From positions 1 through 64,000 of the forward strand of contig JADKDM010000019.1 in NCBI GenBank assembly GCA_016714565.1: a DNA stretch of 64,000 nt, given 5' to 3'. Numbering within the stretch: position 1 is the first letter of the stretch; every line of letters begins with the position of its first letter. This document shows positions 15,563 to 25,009 of this stretch, piece after piece. A model generated the notes under the pieces. That model was not told the DNA's origin, did no database searches, and was given only the letters and a program-made list of their open reading frames with translations. Source of the DNA: Candidatus Villigracilis propinquus (GTDB lineage: Bacteria > Chloroflexota > Anaerolineae > Anaerolineales > Villigracilaceae). The translations under genes and the position numbers were made by a program.

Positions 15563-16927
15563 TTATTTCTTTTTGGCTTTTCGTTCCAGTTTTTTGATGG
15601 CGCGGGCGGGCATTCCCACCACGAGCGTATCTTCCACGACATTTTTCGTCACAACCGCGCCTGCGCCCGTGCGCGCGCCAGCGCCGATCTTCAACGGCGC
15701 CACCAGCATGGTATCCGAACCGATGAACACATCTTCGCCAATTTCCGTGGCGTGTTTCTTTTCACCGTCATAATTGCAAGTGATCGTCCCGGCGCCAATA
15801 TTGGTATTGGAACCGATCTGCGCGTTGCCGATATATGAGAAGTGTCCCATCTTCACGCCATCGGCGAGATACGAATCTTTCACCTCGCCAAAATTTCCCA
15901 TGTGGACGTGGTTTCCAAGGTGTGCGCCTTTTCGCAGACGTGCGAACGGGCCCATGTCCACATCGTCCTCAAGGGTTGCACCCTCCAGAACTGAAGCCAA
16001 TACCTTACATCCGTTCCCGATCTTCGAATCACGGATGATGGAATTCGGGCCGATGACATTGCCCTCGCCTATCTCAGTCTTTCCATGCAGATACGTATTC
16101 GGCATGAGAACCGTGTCCCTGCCAATCGCTACGCCAGCCTCAATATAGGTGGACGCAGGGTCGATCATCGTCACTCCATTGAGCATATATTCCTGATTGA
16201 TGCGCCTGCGCATTGCAGTTTCACATTCCGAAAGATGCACGCGGGTATTAACGCCGATGGTTTCTTCGATGTCATCCATCACAGTCGCTTGAACCGACAA
16301 GCCCGCCTGGGTCGCCAGTTTAACCGTATCCGTTAGATAGTATTCGCCTTTTTTGGGATTCTTGGGGATGCGATGCAGGGCGTCCCATAACCAGTTGGCA
16401 TCGAAACAATAGCCGCCCACGTTCAATTCTTTGACTTGTAACTGGTCGGGCGTGGCGACATATTCCTCCACGATGGCATCCACCGAGCCGTCTGCCTTGC
16501 GGATGATTCGTCCGAACCCGCGCGGGTCGTCCGCAACCACGGTCAACATGGAAATGGGGCCTTTATTATTCTTTTGGGTCTCAACCAGTTTTTGCAAAGT
16601 CTCGCTGCGCAGCAGGGGCATGTCACTGTAGCAAACAACGACGAGGTCTGTCTTACCCTTCAACAAAGACTCTGCCTGCATCACTGCATGGCCGGTTCCC
16701 AACTGTGGTTCCTGCAAAACAGTCTGCGCGGAATCGCCGAGATATTTTGTCACTTCTTCTGCGCCATGCCCGACCACCACAACCGGCTGTCCCGTCGTGG
16801 ATTTTTGGATGGCCTGCATGGCATGCCAGATCATGGGCTTTCCCGCAATGGGATGCAGCACCTTGGGCAGGGATGATTTCATACGAGTCCCCTGCCCGGC
16901 GGCGAGAAGAATGGCTGTTATTTTCAT
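15563..16927 (-). CDS. glmU: Bifunctional UDP-N-acetylglucosamine pyrophosphorylase / glucosamine-1-phosphate acetyltransferase
   Basis: 454 residues from the ATG at 16927, preceded by GAGGTGA; longer in-frame starts run into the tRNA gene. The N-terminal uridyltransferase begins ILLAAGQGTRMKSSLPKVLH with the GTGHAVMQAE loop. From about residue 250 a left-handed beta-helix of hexapeptide repeats carries the acetyltransferase site (YIGNAQIGSNTNIGAGTITC, NYDGEKKHATEIG). It makes UDP-GlcNAc for peptidoglycan. Length matches the family (about 456). Confidence 0.96.
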   Translation of the reverse strand: MKITAILLAAGQGTRMKSSLPKVLHPIAGKPMIWHAMQAIQKSTTGQPVVVVGHGAEEVTKYLGDSAQTVLQEPQLGTGHAVMQAESLLKGKTDLVVVCYSDMPLLRSETLQKLVETQKNNKGPISMLTVVADDPRGFGRIIRKADGSVDAIVEEYVATPDQLQVKELNVGGYCFDANWLWDALHRIPKNPKKGEYYLTDTVKLATQAGLSVQATVMDDIEETIGVNTRVHLSECETAMRRRINQEYMLNGVTMIDPASTYIEAGVAIGRDTVLMPNTYLHGKTEIGEGNVIGPNSIIRDSKIGNGCKVLASVLEGATLEDDVDMGPFARLRKGAHLGNHVHMGNFGEVKDSYLADGVKMGHFSYIGNAQIGSNTNIGAGTITCNYDGEKKHATEIGEDVFIGSDTMLVAPLKIGAGARTGAGAVVTKNVVEDTLVVGMPARAIKKLERKAKKK

Positions 16928-17065
16928 ATTGTCACCTCGATCCCGCACATCAAGATATGCGCAAAAAGAAATGTACGGGGAACAAAAACAGGATTCATGC
17001 GGCGGTTTCCCGCGCTGCGCAAATCCTGTTTCAGAAAAAACGTCCGCAAGTGCGGATGTGTCAGG

Positions 17066-17136
17066 CTGGGGTACCTGGATTCGAACCAAGATCCACAGCT
17101 CCAAAGGCTGGTGTGCTGCCATTGCACCATACCCCA
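17066..17136 (-). tRNA. tRNA-Gln (anticodon TTG)
   Basis: 71 bases on the minus strand. The acceptor stem TGGGGTA pairs with TACCCCA, D arm GTGC/GCAC, anticodon loop CTTTGGA gives TTG, and the T arm CTTGG-TTCGAAT-CCAGG is typical. The discriminator is G, as usual for tRNA-Gln. CCA is not encoded. One anticodon stem pair (27-43) is C-T. Confidence 0.92.
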
Positions 17137-17164
17137 GTGCGGGCAAAATTGTATCACAAATTTT

Positions 17165-18247
17165 TTAATTTCCGTCCGGTATTATGCCAAGCTTGCGGGC
17201 TTCTTCCAGCGAGATCACTTCCGAGTTGGCGGGTTTTTTGCCATGTTCTTCGGCCGCCTGATTCCAGAAATCGTCCGCGTTGGTTGCCTTGGCATTTTGG
17301 GTGGCGGCAGTTTTTAGCAGGGCTTCCATTTCGGGAGCGGGAACTGCATTCGCGAGTTTATCCGTCTGTCTTTTGGCAACAACTGTCGGCGCGGAGGAGG
17401 AAGCGGGGCGTTCCTTTTCAGAGACGGCTTTCAGTTCCCCGGTCACGCCCATGGATTTTAGCGATTTTTCCACCTGAGTCCGCAGGGCAAGCAATCCACC
17501 TACGGTTTCGAGGATGCGGTCTTCGGTGGCGAGACCGTTGCCCGCGACTAGCAGGGCATATAACGGTGTTACTGGAATGAAGAGCAGGTCGTGATCGCCG
17601 CCGCTGAAGACATGGTACGAGTCGATATTTTCCTGATGATTGTGGCGGGCGACTTTCAGGCTGGCGCCGTGAATGGCCATGAGCGTGGAGATCAGGGAAA
17701 CTTCCATGCTGGAGTCGTGAAGTTTGCCGGTGCGTGCCTGCACCAGGCCGCGATCATTGAGCAGGAAGACCGCTTCGGCTTTTACATCCTGCCGGAAGTT
17801 TGCAAGCAGGTCGGATAATCTTGAATGGCGTTCTTCGGTTTTTTCGCCGGTCTTTTCGGGCGGGAAGATGGTTTGCACAAGGCCAAGGCCGCGTTCGACG
17901 ACATCCAGAAAGTCCGCAAGCGGGACGGGTTTGTCGAAGATGGCGAGAGCGCCTGCGTTGAGCATTTCGTCGCGCTTTTTTTTATCGGTCATGCCGGTGA
18001 TGAAAACTGTTTTTGCCTCGGGGTGGCGGGCGCGCACTTTGTGCATCAATTCCACACCGCTCATGCCGGGCAGCATGTAGTCCGTGATCAGCAGGTCGAT
18101 CTTGCGGCGACCGGATTCAAGAAGCGCCTCCTCTCCCGAGGGCGCTTCGAATATCTTGATCTCCTTTTTCTTGAGGGTATCAAGTGTGGAATGCAGAAGC
18201 CGCAAAATGTCGCGATGGTCATCAACAAGCAAAATATTGCTATCCAT
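17165..18247 (-). CDS. Response regulator with a Roadblock/LC7-like C-terminal half, no DNA-binding domain
   Basis: 360 residues. Residues 4-125 are a receiver domain: phosphate site Asp56 (LLITDYMLPG), acidic DD at 9-10, Thr84 (FITGMTD) and Lys105 (FDKPVP). Residues 145-265 resemble a Roadblock/LC7-type sensor fold (VKAEAVFLLNDRGLVQARTG, HDLLFIPVTPLYALLVAGN). The C-terminal 90 residues are low-complexity and charged, ending SLEEARKLGIIPDGN. It has no output helix-turn-helix, so it probably acts by protein contact, perhaps with a small GTPase such as an MglA type. No histidine kinase is adjacent. Confidence 0.8.
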   Translation of the reverse strand: MDSNILLVDDHRDILRLLHSTLDTLKKKEIKIFEAPSGEEALLESGRRKIDLLITDYMLPGMSGVELMHKVRARHPEAKTVFITGMTDKKKRDEMLNAGALAIFDKPVPLADFLDVVERGLGLVQTIFPPEKTGEKTEERHSRLSDLLANFRQDVKAEAVFLLNDRGLVQARTGKLHDSSMEVSLISTLMAIHGASLKVARHNHQENIDSYHVFSGGDHDLLFIPVTPLYALLVAGNGLATEDRILETVGGLLALRTQVEKSLKSMGVTGELKAVSEKERPASSSAPTVVAKRQTDKLANAVPAPEMEALLKTAATQNAKATNADDFWNQAAEEHGKKPANSEVISLEEARKLGIIPDGN

Positions 18248-18548
18248 ACAAAACCTGCTCCTCTATTGTCCCCGGCTGCGATCTGGAAGATGTGTTTTCA
18301 TGATCCAAAGTGAATAAAAAAATAATTCATGATCGGTGAAGCATCACAGCCGACTTTAAATAAACAATTGAATAAATGTATTATAGCAAGTAAAAGATGT
18401 CGCCACAACGTTCCTTACGGACCTGTAAACTCAGAGAGCGTTCAGGTAATCCATCAAAATCTTTTTCACCTGCCTCCCGCTCTTTCGGGGGCTAAGCCCC
18501 CGAAAGAGCGGGAGGGTAAAGAGCAGGAAAATAAAAGTTATGCGATAT
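18248..18548. other. Intergenic region with a long perfect hairpin
   Basis: 301 bases between the response regulator start and the binding-protein stop. Apart from the 43-base hairpin at 18473 and an A/T-rich stretch around 18310-18380 that could hold the regulator's promoter, I see nothing recognisable. Confidence 0.6.
18473..18515. repeat. 43-bp perfect hairpin element
   Basis: Arms CCTCCCGCTCTTTCGGGGGC (18473-18492) and GCCCCCGAAAGAGCGGGAGG (18496-18515), 20 pairs with a TAA loop. It has no T tract on either side, so it is not a standard terminator; it may still protect or end the binding-protein messenger (stop at 18549). Its CCTCCC...GGGAGG ends match the hairpin at 12736. Confidence 0.85.
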
Positions 18549-20477
18549 CTATTGACCGCCGCAGGCATCGCCTTTGTCAATGGCTTCAATGTTCCAAAGC
18601 GGGTTGGCGGTTGCATCCAGATCGTAGTTGCAGATGTCGGGGCGTGTTGCGGAAATTCGCAAACGGTAATAGAGAGGGATGGAGGGAAGGTCGGCGGCGA
18701 GTATGTTCTGGGTCTGGCGGTACGCATCAATATGCTCCTGCTCCGTGGGAAGCGTCCCTTCCGCGGTGAGGCAGGCGGCGTCATATTCGGCATTGCTGTA
18801 CCCGCTCAGGTTCGTGCCGCTCCACAAGTTGGCTTCGGTTGGAATCTCCGAGGTGGTGAACCAATTACAGGCCGGTTCGATGCTGTCAATTCCGAGCGCG
18901 TATTCGGCCATGTCAAAGTTGCGCCCAAAGAGAAGGCCGTTGGGACCAGAGGCATATATATCGTTCTGGGTGAAGTATTGCACGTTGAGGCCAATGCCGC
19001 ATTGCGCGAGTGACTTTTCAAGGATCTCCACCACCTGCCTGCGCTGGGCGGATGTGGTGGTGTAGTAATTCAATTCCAGTTGTGTGTTGTAGGCGACGTT
19101 TTCCACATTGATGGCTTGCACCGGTGTGGAGGGGTCGTTGTCCAGGTCCTGCCATCCGGCCTGTTTGAGAAGTGAGATGCCCACCTGCGGGTCAAAGGGA
19201 ATAGGTTCTATGTTGGGGTCATACAGCGGATGTTCCACCGGGACATAGGTTGTGGGCACGATGGTCAAACCAAAGAGCACATTATCAACGACTGATTGAC
19301 GATCGAGGCAGTAGGCAATTCCCTGACGGGTGTGCTGGTCTGCAAAAATATCCTGCCGGTCTTTTTGGATATCGTAGCCATTGTCATGGGAGGCGGGGAC
19401 GAGTCCCAGCCCGAGCCATTCGATGTTCATGCCGGTGGTGAAGTATGCATTTGCTTCTCCGGCGGTTTGCATCTCTTTCAGCAGGCCTGCGTGATTGTCG
19501 AGGTTGATGGTTGGGTCGAGAATGTCACAGCGGCCTGCAACCATTTCGGTCAGAGCCATGTCCGGGTCGGGTATGAAGCGGAAGGTCAGGTTGTCAATTT
19601 TTGGGTAACCATCCACTGCGCGAAAGTAGTAGGGATTCTTCGTCAAGGTAATGTGGTCGCCTGCGATCCATTCCTCCACCATGTAGGGTCCCCAGCCGAG
19701 CGGTGAACTGGTGGCAACATCCACTGTAGGCAATTGACCGGCAGGGAATTCGCTCCACACATGTTTTGGGGCGGGAGGCCAGAAGTTGGTGAAATAGGCA
19801 GGATCGATGAAGCCGGGTATCCCCCACCACTGCAGGGTCCTTTCATCGGCGGCTTCGTATATTTGCGTGCGGGCGAGCAGGTAGGGATTGTCCATTACTT
19901 CGGGGTTCGCCGCCAGCTCGAATGCGTAGACTGAGTCATCGGCGGTGAGAGGCGTTCCATCCGCCCAGGTCAGATCAGGGCGCATGCGAAAGGTGACAAC
20001 CATTTGATCCATTTCAAGGGAGGTCACACCGTCAAATGTGAGGATGCAATCATTATTGCGACATCCGGAAGGGCGAACGCGCATCCCCGCCGCGAGGGCA
20101 ACGGGATTCCCATCCGCGTCAATTACCTGACCTCCAGCCTGCACCGCTGTTCTGACGATTTGTGCGTCGCCGTTTTCAAGCGAAGGAATTTGGGTCAGAA
20201 TGACCGATTGGTATTCGTAGCTCACGGTATCGATCGGGCCTTCATAGATCGCGGCCAGCACACTGCGCGCCGCAGTATTCGGTTCGCCATACGGATAAAG
20301 CGTGTTGGGCTCCTGTCCCAAACATACCGTGAGGGCGCTTGTCGGGTTCGAGGCCGGGGTGGCGGTGATTGGGATCAGAGGTACGGCAGGGGTGGAAGTT
20401 GCCTCCTGCAGCTGCGGAGTCAAACAGGCAGTGATAATAATGAAGGCAATTAATACAAGCGGAAGTTTTTGTCTCAT
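18549..20477 (-). CDS. Family-5 solute-binding lipoprotein (peptide/opine/nickel class), canonical order
   Basis: 642 residues from the ATG at 20477, behind AGGAA. Lipobox IIITAC (Cys18), then a Thr/Pro linker. The SBP_bac_5 order is normal: TVCLGQEPNTLYPYG (50-64), DLTWADGTPLTADD (168-181), GWGPYMVEEWIAGD (261-274), GRCDILDPT (315-323), TRQGIAYCLDRQSV (383-396), FDPQVGISLLKQAGW, and LPSIPLYYRLRISAT near the end. It captures a peptide-like substrate for the ABC importer encoded upstream. It lies behind a terminator (20577) and has its own -10 box. It is clearly paralogous to the protein at 25010 (both have an (I/V)DADGN..(A/D)LAAG stretch). Confidence 0.92.
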   Translation of the reverse strand: MRQKLPLVLIAFIIITACLTPQLQEATSTPAVPLIPITATPASNPTSALTVCLGQEPNTLYPYGEPNTAARSVLAAIYEGPIDTVSYEYQSVILTQIPSLENGDAQIVRTAVQAGGQVIDADGNPVALAAGMRVRPSGCRNNDCILTFDGVTSLEMDQMVVTFRMRPDLTWADGTPLTADDSVYAFELAANPEVMDNPYLLARTQIYEAADERTLQWWGIPGFIDPAYFTNFWPPAPKHVWSEFPAGQLPTVDVATSSPLGWGPYMVEEWIAGDHITLTKNPYYFRAVDGYPKIDNLTFRFIPDPDMALTEMVAGRCDILDPTINLDNHAGLLKEMQTAGEANAYFTTGMNIEWLGLGLVPASHDNGYDIQKDRQDIFADQHTRQGIAYCLDRQSVVDNVLFGLTIVPTTYVPVEHPLYDPNIEPIPFDPQVGISLLKQAGWQDLDNDPSTPVQAINVENVAYNTQLELNYYTTTSAQRRQVVEILEKSLAQCGIGLNVQYFTQNDIYASGPNGLLFGRNFDMAEYALGIDSIEPACNWFTTSEIPTEANLWSGTNLSGYSNAEYDAACLTAEGTLPTEQEHIDAYRQTQNILAADLPSIPLYYRLRISATRPDICNYDLDATANPLWNIEAIDKGDACGGQ

Positions 20478-20546
20478 GGGGTTCCTGCCAGCACAAAGTA
20501 GCGAAGATATGCAAGAAGTACAATTCAAATTGTAAACAACGGGATA

Positions 20547-20552
20547 ATTATA
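20547..20552 (-). promoter_or_regulatory. Extended -10 promoter element of the second binding-protein gene
   Basis: On the minus strand TGTTATAAT gives a perfect TATAAT (20547-20552) with the TG extension, 70 bases before the start codon at 20477. The -35 region is weak. Placed after the operon terminator, it would allow separate expression of this binding protein. Confidence 0.5.
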
Positions 20553-20576
20553 ACAATGTTGAATGACAAAGATCGC

Positions 20577-20605
20577 AATAAAAAAGACCGCCCTGCGGCG
20601 GTCTT
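20577..20605 (-). terminator. Rho-independent terminator of the importer operon
   Basis: Arms AAGACCGCC (20584-20592) and GGCGGTCTT (20597-20605), loop of four, followed on the minus strand by TTTTTTATT. It lies 20 bases after the second ATPase gene and before the second binding-protein gene. Confidence 0.85.
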
Positions 20606-20624
20606 CGATACTGCGTCTATTTTT

Positions 20625-21626
20625 CTATTCCACGAGCCAGCAGGCCACCCAGTGACCGGGTCTGGCTTCCTTGAAGACAGGTTCTTCCTGAGAGCACTGC
20701 GCCACAGCGACTGGACAGCGTGTGTGGAAGCGGCAACCCTTGGGCGGGTTGAGCGGGCTTGGGACATCGCCCTTCAGGATGGTGCGATCACGCTTCACGT
20801 CAGGATGTGGAACCGGGATGGCGGAAAGCAATGCCTTGGTGTAAGGATGAAGAGGTTCGCGATAAAGCGCATCACGCTCGGTCAGCTCCACCATTTTGCC
20901 AAGGTACATCACGGCTACGCGGTCAGAGATGTGTTCCACAACGCTTAAGTTGTGAGCAATGAAGAGATAGGTAAGGCCGAATTCCTTTTGCAGATCCTTG
21001 AGAATGTTCAAGACTTGTGACTGGATGGACACATCCAAAGCGGAAACCGGTTCATCGCAGACAATGAACTTGGGCTGCAATGCGAGAGCGCGGGCAATGC
21101 CAATACGCTGGCGCTGTCCGCCGGAGAACTCGTGCGGATAGCGGCGGGCATGGTATTCTTCAAGACCCACCTTCTTGAGCATGTTAATGGCAATCTCCCA
21201 TCGTTCCTTGGGATGCCCGATCTTGTGAATCTGTAAACCTTCCATCACCGCTTCGCCGATGGGCATGCGGGGATTTAGGGAAGCGTATGGATCCTGAAAG
21301 ATGATCTGCATGTCACGCCGAAGAGCCTTGAGCGACTTGGGGCGCATGGTAATGATATTTTCGCCGTTAAAGGAAACTTCACCGGAAGTCGGTTCGACCA
21401 GGCGGAGAATGGAGCGGCCAACGGTTGTTTTTCCGCAGCCTGACTCACCCACCATACCTAACGTCTCACCGCTTTTTACCGCAAAGCTGACCTTGTCCAC
21501 AGCCTGTACCCAGGCGGTAACACGTTGAAAAACGCCCGAACGGACGGGGAAATACTTTGTTAGATTTTTTACCACCAACAATTCTGGCTTTTCCTGAGTT
21601 TGCATTTTGGGTGTATTCATAGCCAT
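20625..21626 (-). CDS. Peptide-type ABC importer ATPase (DppF/OppF class)
   Basis: 333 residues from MAMNTPKM at 21626; an ATG at 21653 would overlap the upstream gene by 17 bases. Walker [17 protein letters not shown], signature [18 protein letters not shown], Walker [12 protein letters not shown], and the C-terminal OppF-type extension with [14 protein letters not shown], whose Cys residues can bind an Fe-S cluster in this family. Pairs with the DppD-class ATPase to power the DppB/C channel. Confidence 0.94.
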   Translation of the reverse strand: MAMNTPKMQTQEKPELLVVKNLTKYFPVRSGVFQRVTAWVQAVDKVSFAVKSGETLGMVGESGCGKTTVGRSILRLVEPTSGEVSFNGENIITMRPKSLKALRRDMQIIFQDPYASLNPRMPIGEAVMEGLQIHKIGHPKERWEIAINMLKKVGLEEYHARRYPHEFSGGQRQRIGIARALALQPKFIVCDEPVSALDVSIQSQVLNILKDLQKEFGLTYLFIAHNLSVVEHISDRVAVMYLGKMVELTERDALYREPLHPYTKALLSAIPVPHPDVKRDRTILKGDVPSPLNPPKGCRFHTRCPVAVAQCSQEEPVFKEARPGHWVACWLVE

Positions 21627-21636
21627 ATCATCTCTT

Positions 21637-22671
21637 TTAGGATTTGCTTGCATGCTTTAGAGGGGCAACATGCTTGTCTGAGTCTTGGTAAAGCCAGCAA
21701 CGTACTTTATGTCCCTCGGATACATCCGCCAACTCGGGACGCTTTTCAGTACAGATCGATAAGTTGTTCTCAATGCGCGCCACGCAACGAGGTGCAAAGC
21801 GGCATCCGGAAGGTAAATTCACCAGGTTCGGGACAGACCCCGGGATGACATCCAAACGTTCGCGGACTTCGCCCAACACCGGAATGGAACCAATCAAGCC
21901 TTTGGTGTACGGGTGAAGCGGATGGTCAAAAAGCGAAGCGACAGGAGATTGTTCAACGATCTCACCCGCATACATGACGGCCACACGGTCTGCCATTTCA
22001 GCGATTACACCGAGGTCATGGGTGATGAGGATCATGGAGGAACCAAGCTGGGATCGCATATCGCGCATGAGATCCAAAATTTGGGCCTGGATGGTCACAT
22101 CCAAAGCAGTGGTGGGTTCATCTGCGATCAAAAGGTCGGGCACGCAAGCGAGCGCCATGGCGATCATGACACGTTGCGCCATACCACCGGAAAGTTCATG
22201 AGGGAAAGATTCAGCGCGGCTATCGGGCTCAGGAATACCCACCAATTTAAGCAATTCTATGGCGCGCTTCTTACCAGCTTCCTTGCCAAAATCCTGATGA
22301 ATGTTAAGTACTTCAGAGATCTGGTCACCCGCGCGAAATACGGGATTAAGGGCAGATTGCGGCTGCTGGAAGATCATGGAAATGCGATTGCCTCGAACCT
22401 GCATCATTTCCTCTTCCGTGGCCTTTACCAGGTCCTTACCTTCGAAAATGATCTCACCTTCCTCGATCTTTCCGGGCTGGCTGATCAGGCGCATGATGGA
22501 AAGGGAAGTAACACTCTTTCCGCAGCCCGATTCGCCCACGATACCAAGCACTTCACCATTATTTACTTCAAAGCTCACACCATCTACAGCATGAACGACA
22601 CCATCTTCGGTATAAAAATAAGTCTTCAGATTCCGTACTTCAAGCAATGGTTTTTGATTATTTGTTGCCAC
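21637..22671 (-). CDS. Peptide-type ABC importer ATPase (DppD/OppD class)
   Basis: 344 residues, GTG start at 22671 behind GGAG. Walker [17 protein letters not shown], signature [17 protein letters not shown], Walker [12 protein letters not shown], and the oligopeptide-transport extension with [14 protein letters not shown]. The partner ATPase gene begins about ten bases after its stop. One base lies between codons of the usual ATPase and permease spacing; the operon is tightly packed. Confidence 0.94.
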   Translation of the reverse strand: MATNNQKPLLEVRNLKTYFYTEDGVVHAVDGVSFEVNNGEVLGIVGESGCGKSVTSLSIMRLISQPGKIEEGEIIFEGKDLVKATEEEMMQVRGNRISMIFQQPQSALNPVFRAGDQISEVLNIHQDFGKEAGKKRAIELLKLVGIPEPDSRAESFPHELSGGMAQRVMIAMALACVPDLLIADEPTTALDVTIQAQILDLMRDMRSQLGSSMILITHDLGVIAEMADRVAVMYAGEIVEQSPVASLFDHPLHPYTKGLIGSIPVLGEVRERLDVIPGSVPNLVNLPSGCRFAPRCVARIENNLSICTEKRPELADVSEGHKVRCWLYQDSDKHVAPLKHASKS

Positions 22672-22704
22672 AGGTATCTCCGCAGTTGAGATTTTTCTTG
22701 CCGA

Positions 22705-23700
22705 TTATAACTTCAAACGTGGGTCAAGCGCATCGCGCAGACCATCGCCAATATAATTGAAAGCGAGGGAACAGATAAAAATCGGAATACCCGGCAACAA
22801 GGGCAGCCAGGGCTTATCGAACATATAAGTTTGGGTGGCCGAGAGCATGTTTCCCCAGGTTGGCACGGGGTCTTGAATACCGAAACCGAGGAAGGCAAGC
22901 GCGGCTTCTGCAACCACATACCCCGCGAGCGCCAGAGACGCATCGACAATGATTGGAGCCATTGCGTTCGGAATCATGTGTTTCATAATGATCCAGATAT
23001 TTGTCGCGCCGAGGGACCGGGAGGCTTCCACGAATGTCTGTTCACGCAGGGATAAAACCGTACCGCGCATCAACTGAGCCGAAGAAAGCCAGCCAAATCC
23101 CGCCAACACAACAACAATCAAAACCGCATTGCGGGCATCCCGGGGATTTAGCAACATGATCTTGCCTACAAAGTTCAAAACCGCTTCCGGGATGGGGATC
23201 AGATCCTCGTTCCGCAGGAGCATCGAAGAAATAATCAACAGCAACGGAAGCGTCGGCACGGTCAACATGAATTCAACGAAACGCATAAGAATTGCATCGA
23301 CCCAGCTGCCATAAAAACCAGATACCGCCCCTACAAAAATACCGATGGTCTCAGAGATCAAAACAGACAGCAAGGCTACTGTGAGCGAAATGCGCCCTGC
23401 ATAGATAATGCGGGAATAATAGTCACGGCCAATATTATCCGTCCCCATATAATGTACCCGGCCATCCTCGTCCACCGTCCCAAATGGAACGAAATAGTTA
23501 TTGACATTGATCTCATCCACCTTATAGGAAGTGATATAAGGCGCGAGGATGGTAATCGCAAAGATAATTATCATGACGGCCATGGAGATCATTGCCAAAC
23601 GGTGGCGCACAAAACGCCTCAACACAACCTGGAACGGGCTCCGTTCCTCAATGGTGATGGCTTCAACTTCGAGCTTGTCAATTGGAGCAGATACGGTCAT
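22705..23700 (-). CDS. Peptide-type ABC importer permease (DppC class)
   Basis: 331 residues. The N-terminal cytoplasmic tail and first helix precede a large outer loop (about 55-95, GTDNIGRDYYSRIIYAGRIS), then five helices. The EAA coupling loop is EASRSLGATNIWIIMKHMIPNA (first 20: EASRSLGATNIWIIMKHMIP). Typical DppC ending FNYIGDGLRDALDPR. Forms the channel with the DppB-class partner. Confidence 0.94.
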   Translation of the reverse strand: MTVSAPIDKLEVEAITIEERSPFQVVLRRFVRHRLAMISMAVMIIIFAITILAPYITSYKVDEINVNNYFVPFGTVDEDGRVHYMGTDNIGRDYYSRIIYAGRISLTVALLSVLISETIGIFVGAVSGFYGSWVDAILMRFVEFMLTVPTLPLLLIISSMLLRNEDLIPIPEAVLNFVGKIMLLNPRDARNAVLIVVVLAGFGWLSSAQLMRGTVLSLREQTFVEASRSLGATNIWIIMKHMIPNAMAPIIVDASLALAGYVVAEAALAFLGFGIQDPVPTWGNMLSATQTYMFDKPWLPLLPGIPIFICSLAFNYIGDGLRDALDPRLKL

Positions 23701-23719
23701 TGGAAAAACATCCTCAACG

Positions 23720-24919
23720 CTAGGTTAAACGAATGCGGGGGTCTACAAGAGTATAGATAATATCACGTAGCAATGTGGCGATCACGGTCAGCACAGCCAG
23801 AATAAAGAATATTGCCATTGCCACAGGGTAATCATAATCACCCAATGCCAGGATATATAAACGTCCCATACCCGGCCAGGCGAAAATACTTTCGGTAATG
23901 ATCGCGCCGCTAAATAAACCGGGGATCGTAAACACCACGATCGTAACAAACGGGATCAAGGCATTTCGAAGCGCGTGCTTCATAATGACGGTAACTTCAC
24001 GCAGACCTTTTGCCCGCGCTGTGCGGACGTAATCCTGGCGCAAAACATCCAGCATACTGGCACGAATGAAGCGGCTCCAACCTGCAATATTGATCAGGGT
24101 TAGAACTGTTACCGGCAGGATCATATGCAAAGTGCGGTCTTTGAAAGATCCGGCAACTACATCGCCGATCATGGGAATCGTATAATCACGCACGGACTCG
24201 GATAACCCCGCTGGAATATACGGAAGCCCCGCCCCTTTTGGAATAATGGAAAACAGCAATATCAAAAGCAAACCAAAGAAGAAACTTGGCATGGCTGACC
24301 CCATAAATGCCAGGGTGGTGAAAATATAATCAAATGTTGAGTACTGCCGAACAGCAGAATAAATACCTAAAGGAATTCCAATAACAAGAGACAGGAGCGT
24401 TTCCAACCCGATCAATTGCAAAGTTTTGGATAAACGGCTTTCGATCAGGTCACTAACGGGACGATCCCGCAAAATACGCCAGGAAAGACCAAAATCGCCA
24501 AAAAGAATACCCCGGCTGGTACGGCGGCCAACAAGGTCTTTCATCAAAACGTCTTCTTTACAACCAACGACGATAATTTCAGGGACACCGTCTGAATTTA
24601 TAACTTCAGCTTCTATTGGTTTACGACAACCGACAGATACATCAGCAAAATACTCCTGTCCGCCAATCGTTATGGGGCCTCGTGGCACACCGATCAACCA
24701 ACGGCTAAAACGAACCCAAAGATTTAGATCCAATTCAAAGGAAGCGCGGATGCGGGCAATATCATCTTCTGTGATCTGAAAACGTCCGGATTGCTGAATC
24801 TGGCGCAGACCAGCCATGGGTCCCCCAGGTGCAAAACTCAAAAGTACATACGTGGCCACCGCTGAGATTAAAACCACCAGGATCGATTGCAAAACGCGAC
24901 GGATTAGATACGCAGTCAT
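23720..24919 (-). CDS. Peptide-type ABC importer permease (DppB class), with an enlarged outer loop
   Basis: 399 residues, longer than the usual 310-340. The extra length is a loop after helix 1 (about residues 30-140) with a Cys pair (VGCRKPIEAE, VVGCKEDVL) that may form a disulfide. Helices and the EAA loop (TARAKGLREVTVIMKHALRN) are standard. Start at 24919 with GGAGAAG. It partners the DppC-class permease and is likely to dock one or both binding proteins through the enlarged loop (inference). Confidence 0.93.
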   Translation of the reverse strand: MTAYLIRRVLQSILVVLISAVATYVLLSFAPGGPMAGLRQIQQSGRFQITEDDIARIRASFELDLNLWVRFSRWLIGVPRGPITIGGQEYFADVSVGCRKPIEAEVINSDGVPEIIVVGCKEDVLMKDLVGRRTSRGILFGDFGLSWRILRDRPVSDLIESRLSKTLQLIGLETLLSLVIGIPLGIYSAVRQYSTFDYIFTTLAFMGSAMPSFFFGLLLILLFSIIPKGAGLPYIPAGLSESVRDYTIPMIGDVVAGSFKDRTLHMILPVTVLTLINIAGWSRFIRASMLDVLRQDYVRTARAKGLREVTVIMKHALRNALIPFVTIVVFTIPGLFSGAIITESIFAWPGMGRLYILALGDYDYPVAMAIFFILAVLTVIATLLRDIIYTLVDPRIRLT

Positions 24920-24955
24920 AACTTCTCCAACATGGGCAGAGGATTTTTACATATT

Positions 24956-24986
24956 TTGGGGTAGGCATTTGTAATGCCTACCCCAA
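24956..24986 (-). terminator. Intercistronic hairpin after the first binding-protein gene
   Basis: Arms TTGGGGTAGGCATT (24956-24969) and AATGCCTACCCCAA (24973-24986), 14 perfect pairs, no T tract after it on the minus strand. In binding-protein operons such hairpins allow partial termination or protect the upstream messenger, so that more binding protein than permease is made. I favour this over full termination. Confidence 0.7.
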
Positions 24987-25009
24987 TCTTACTCAAAACT
25001 ACTTACAAA

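Noticed and set aside
24956..24986. Full terminator between the permuted binding protein and the permeases
   Set aside because: There is no T tract on the minus strand, and the permease genes have no promoter of their own, so read-through is expected.
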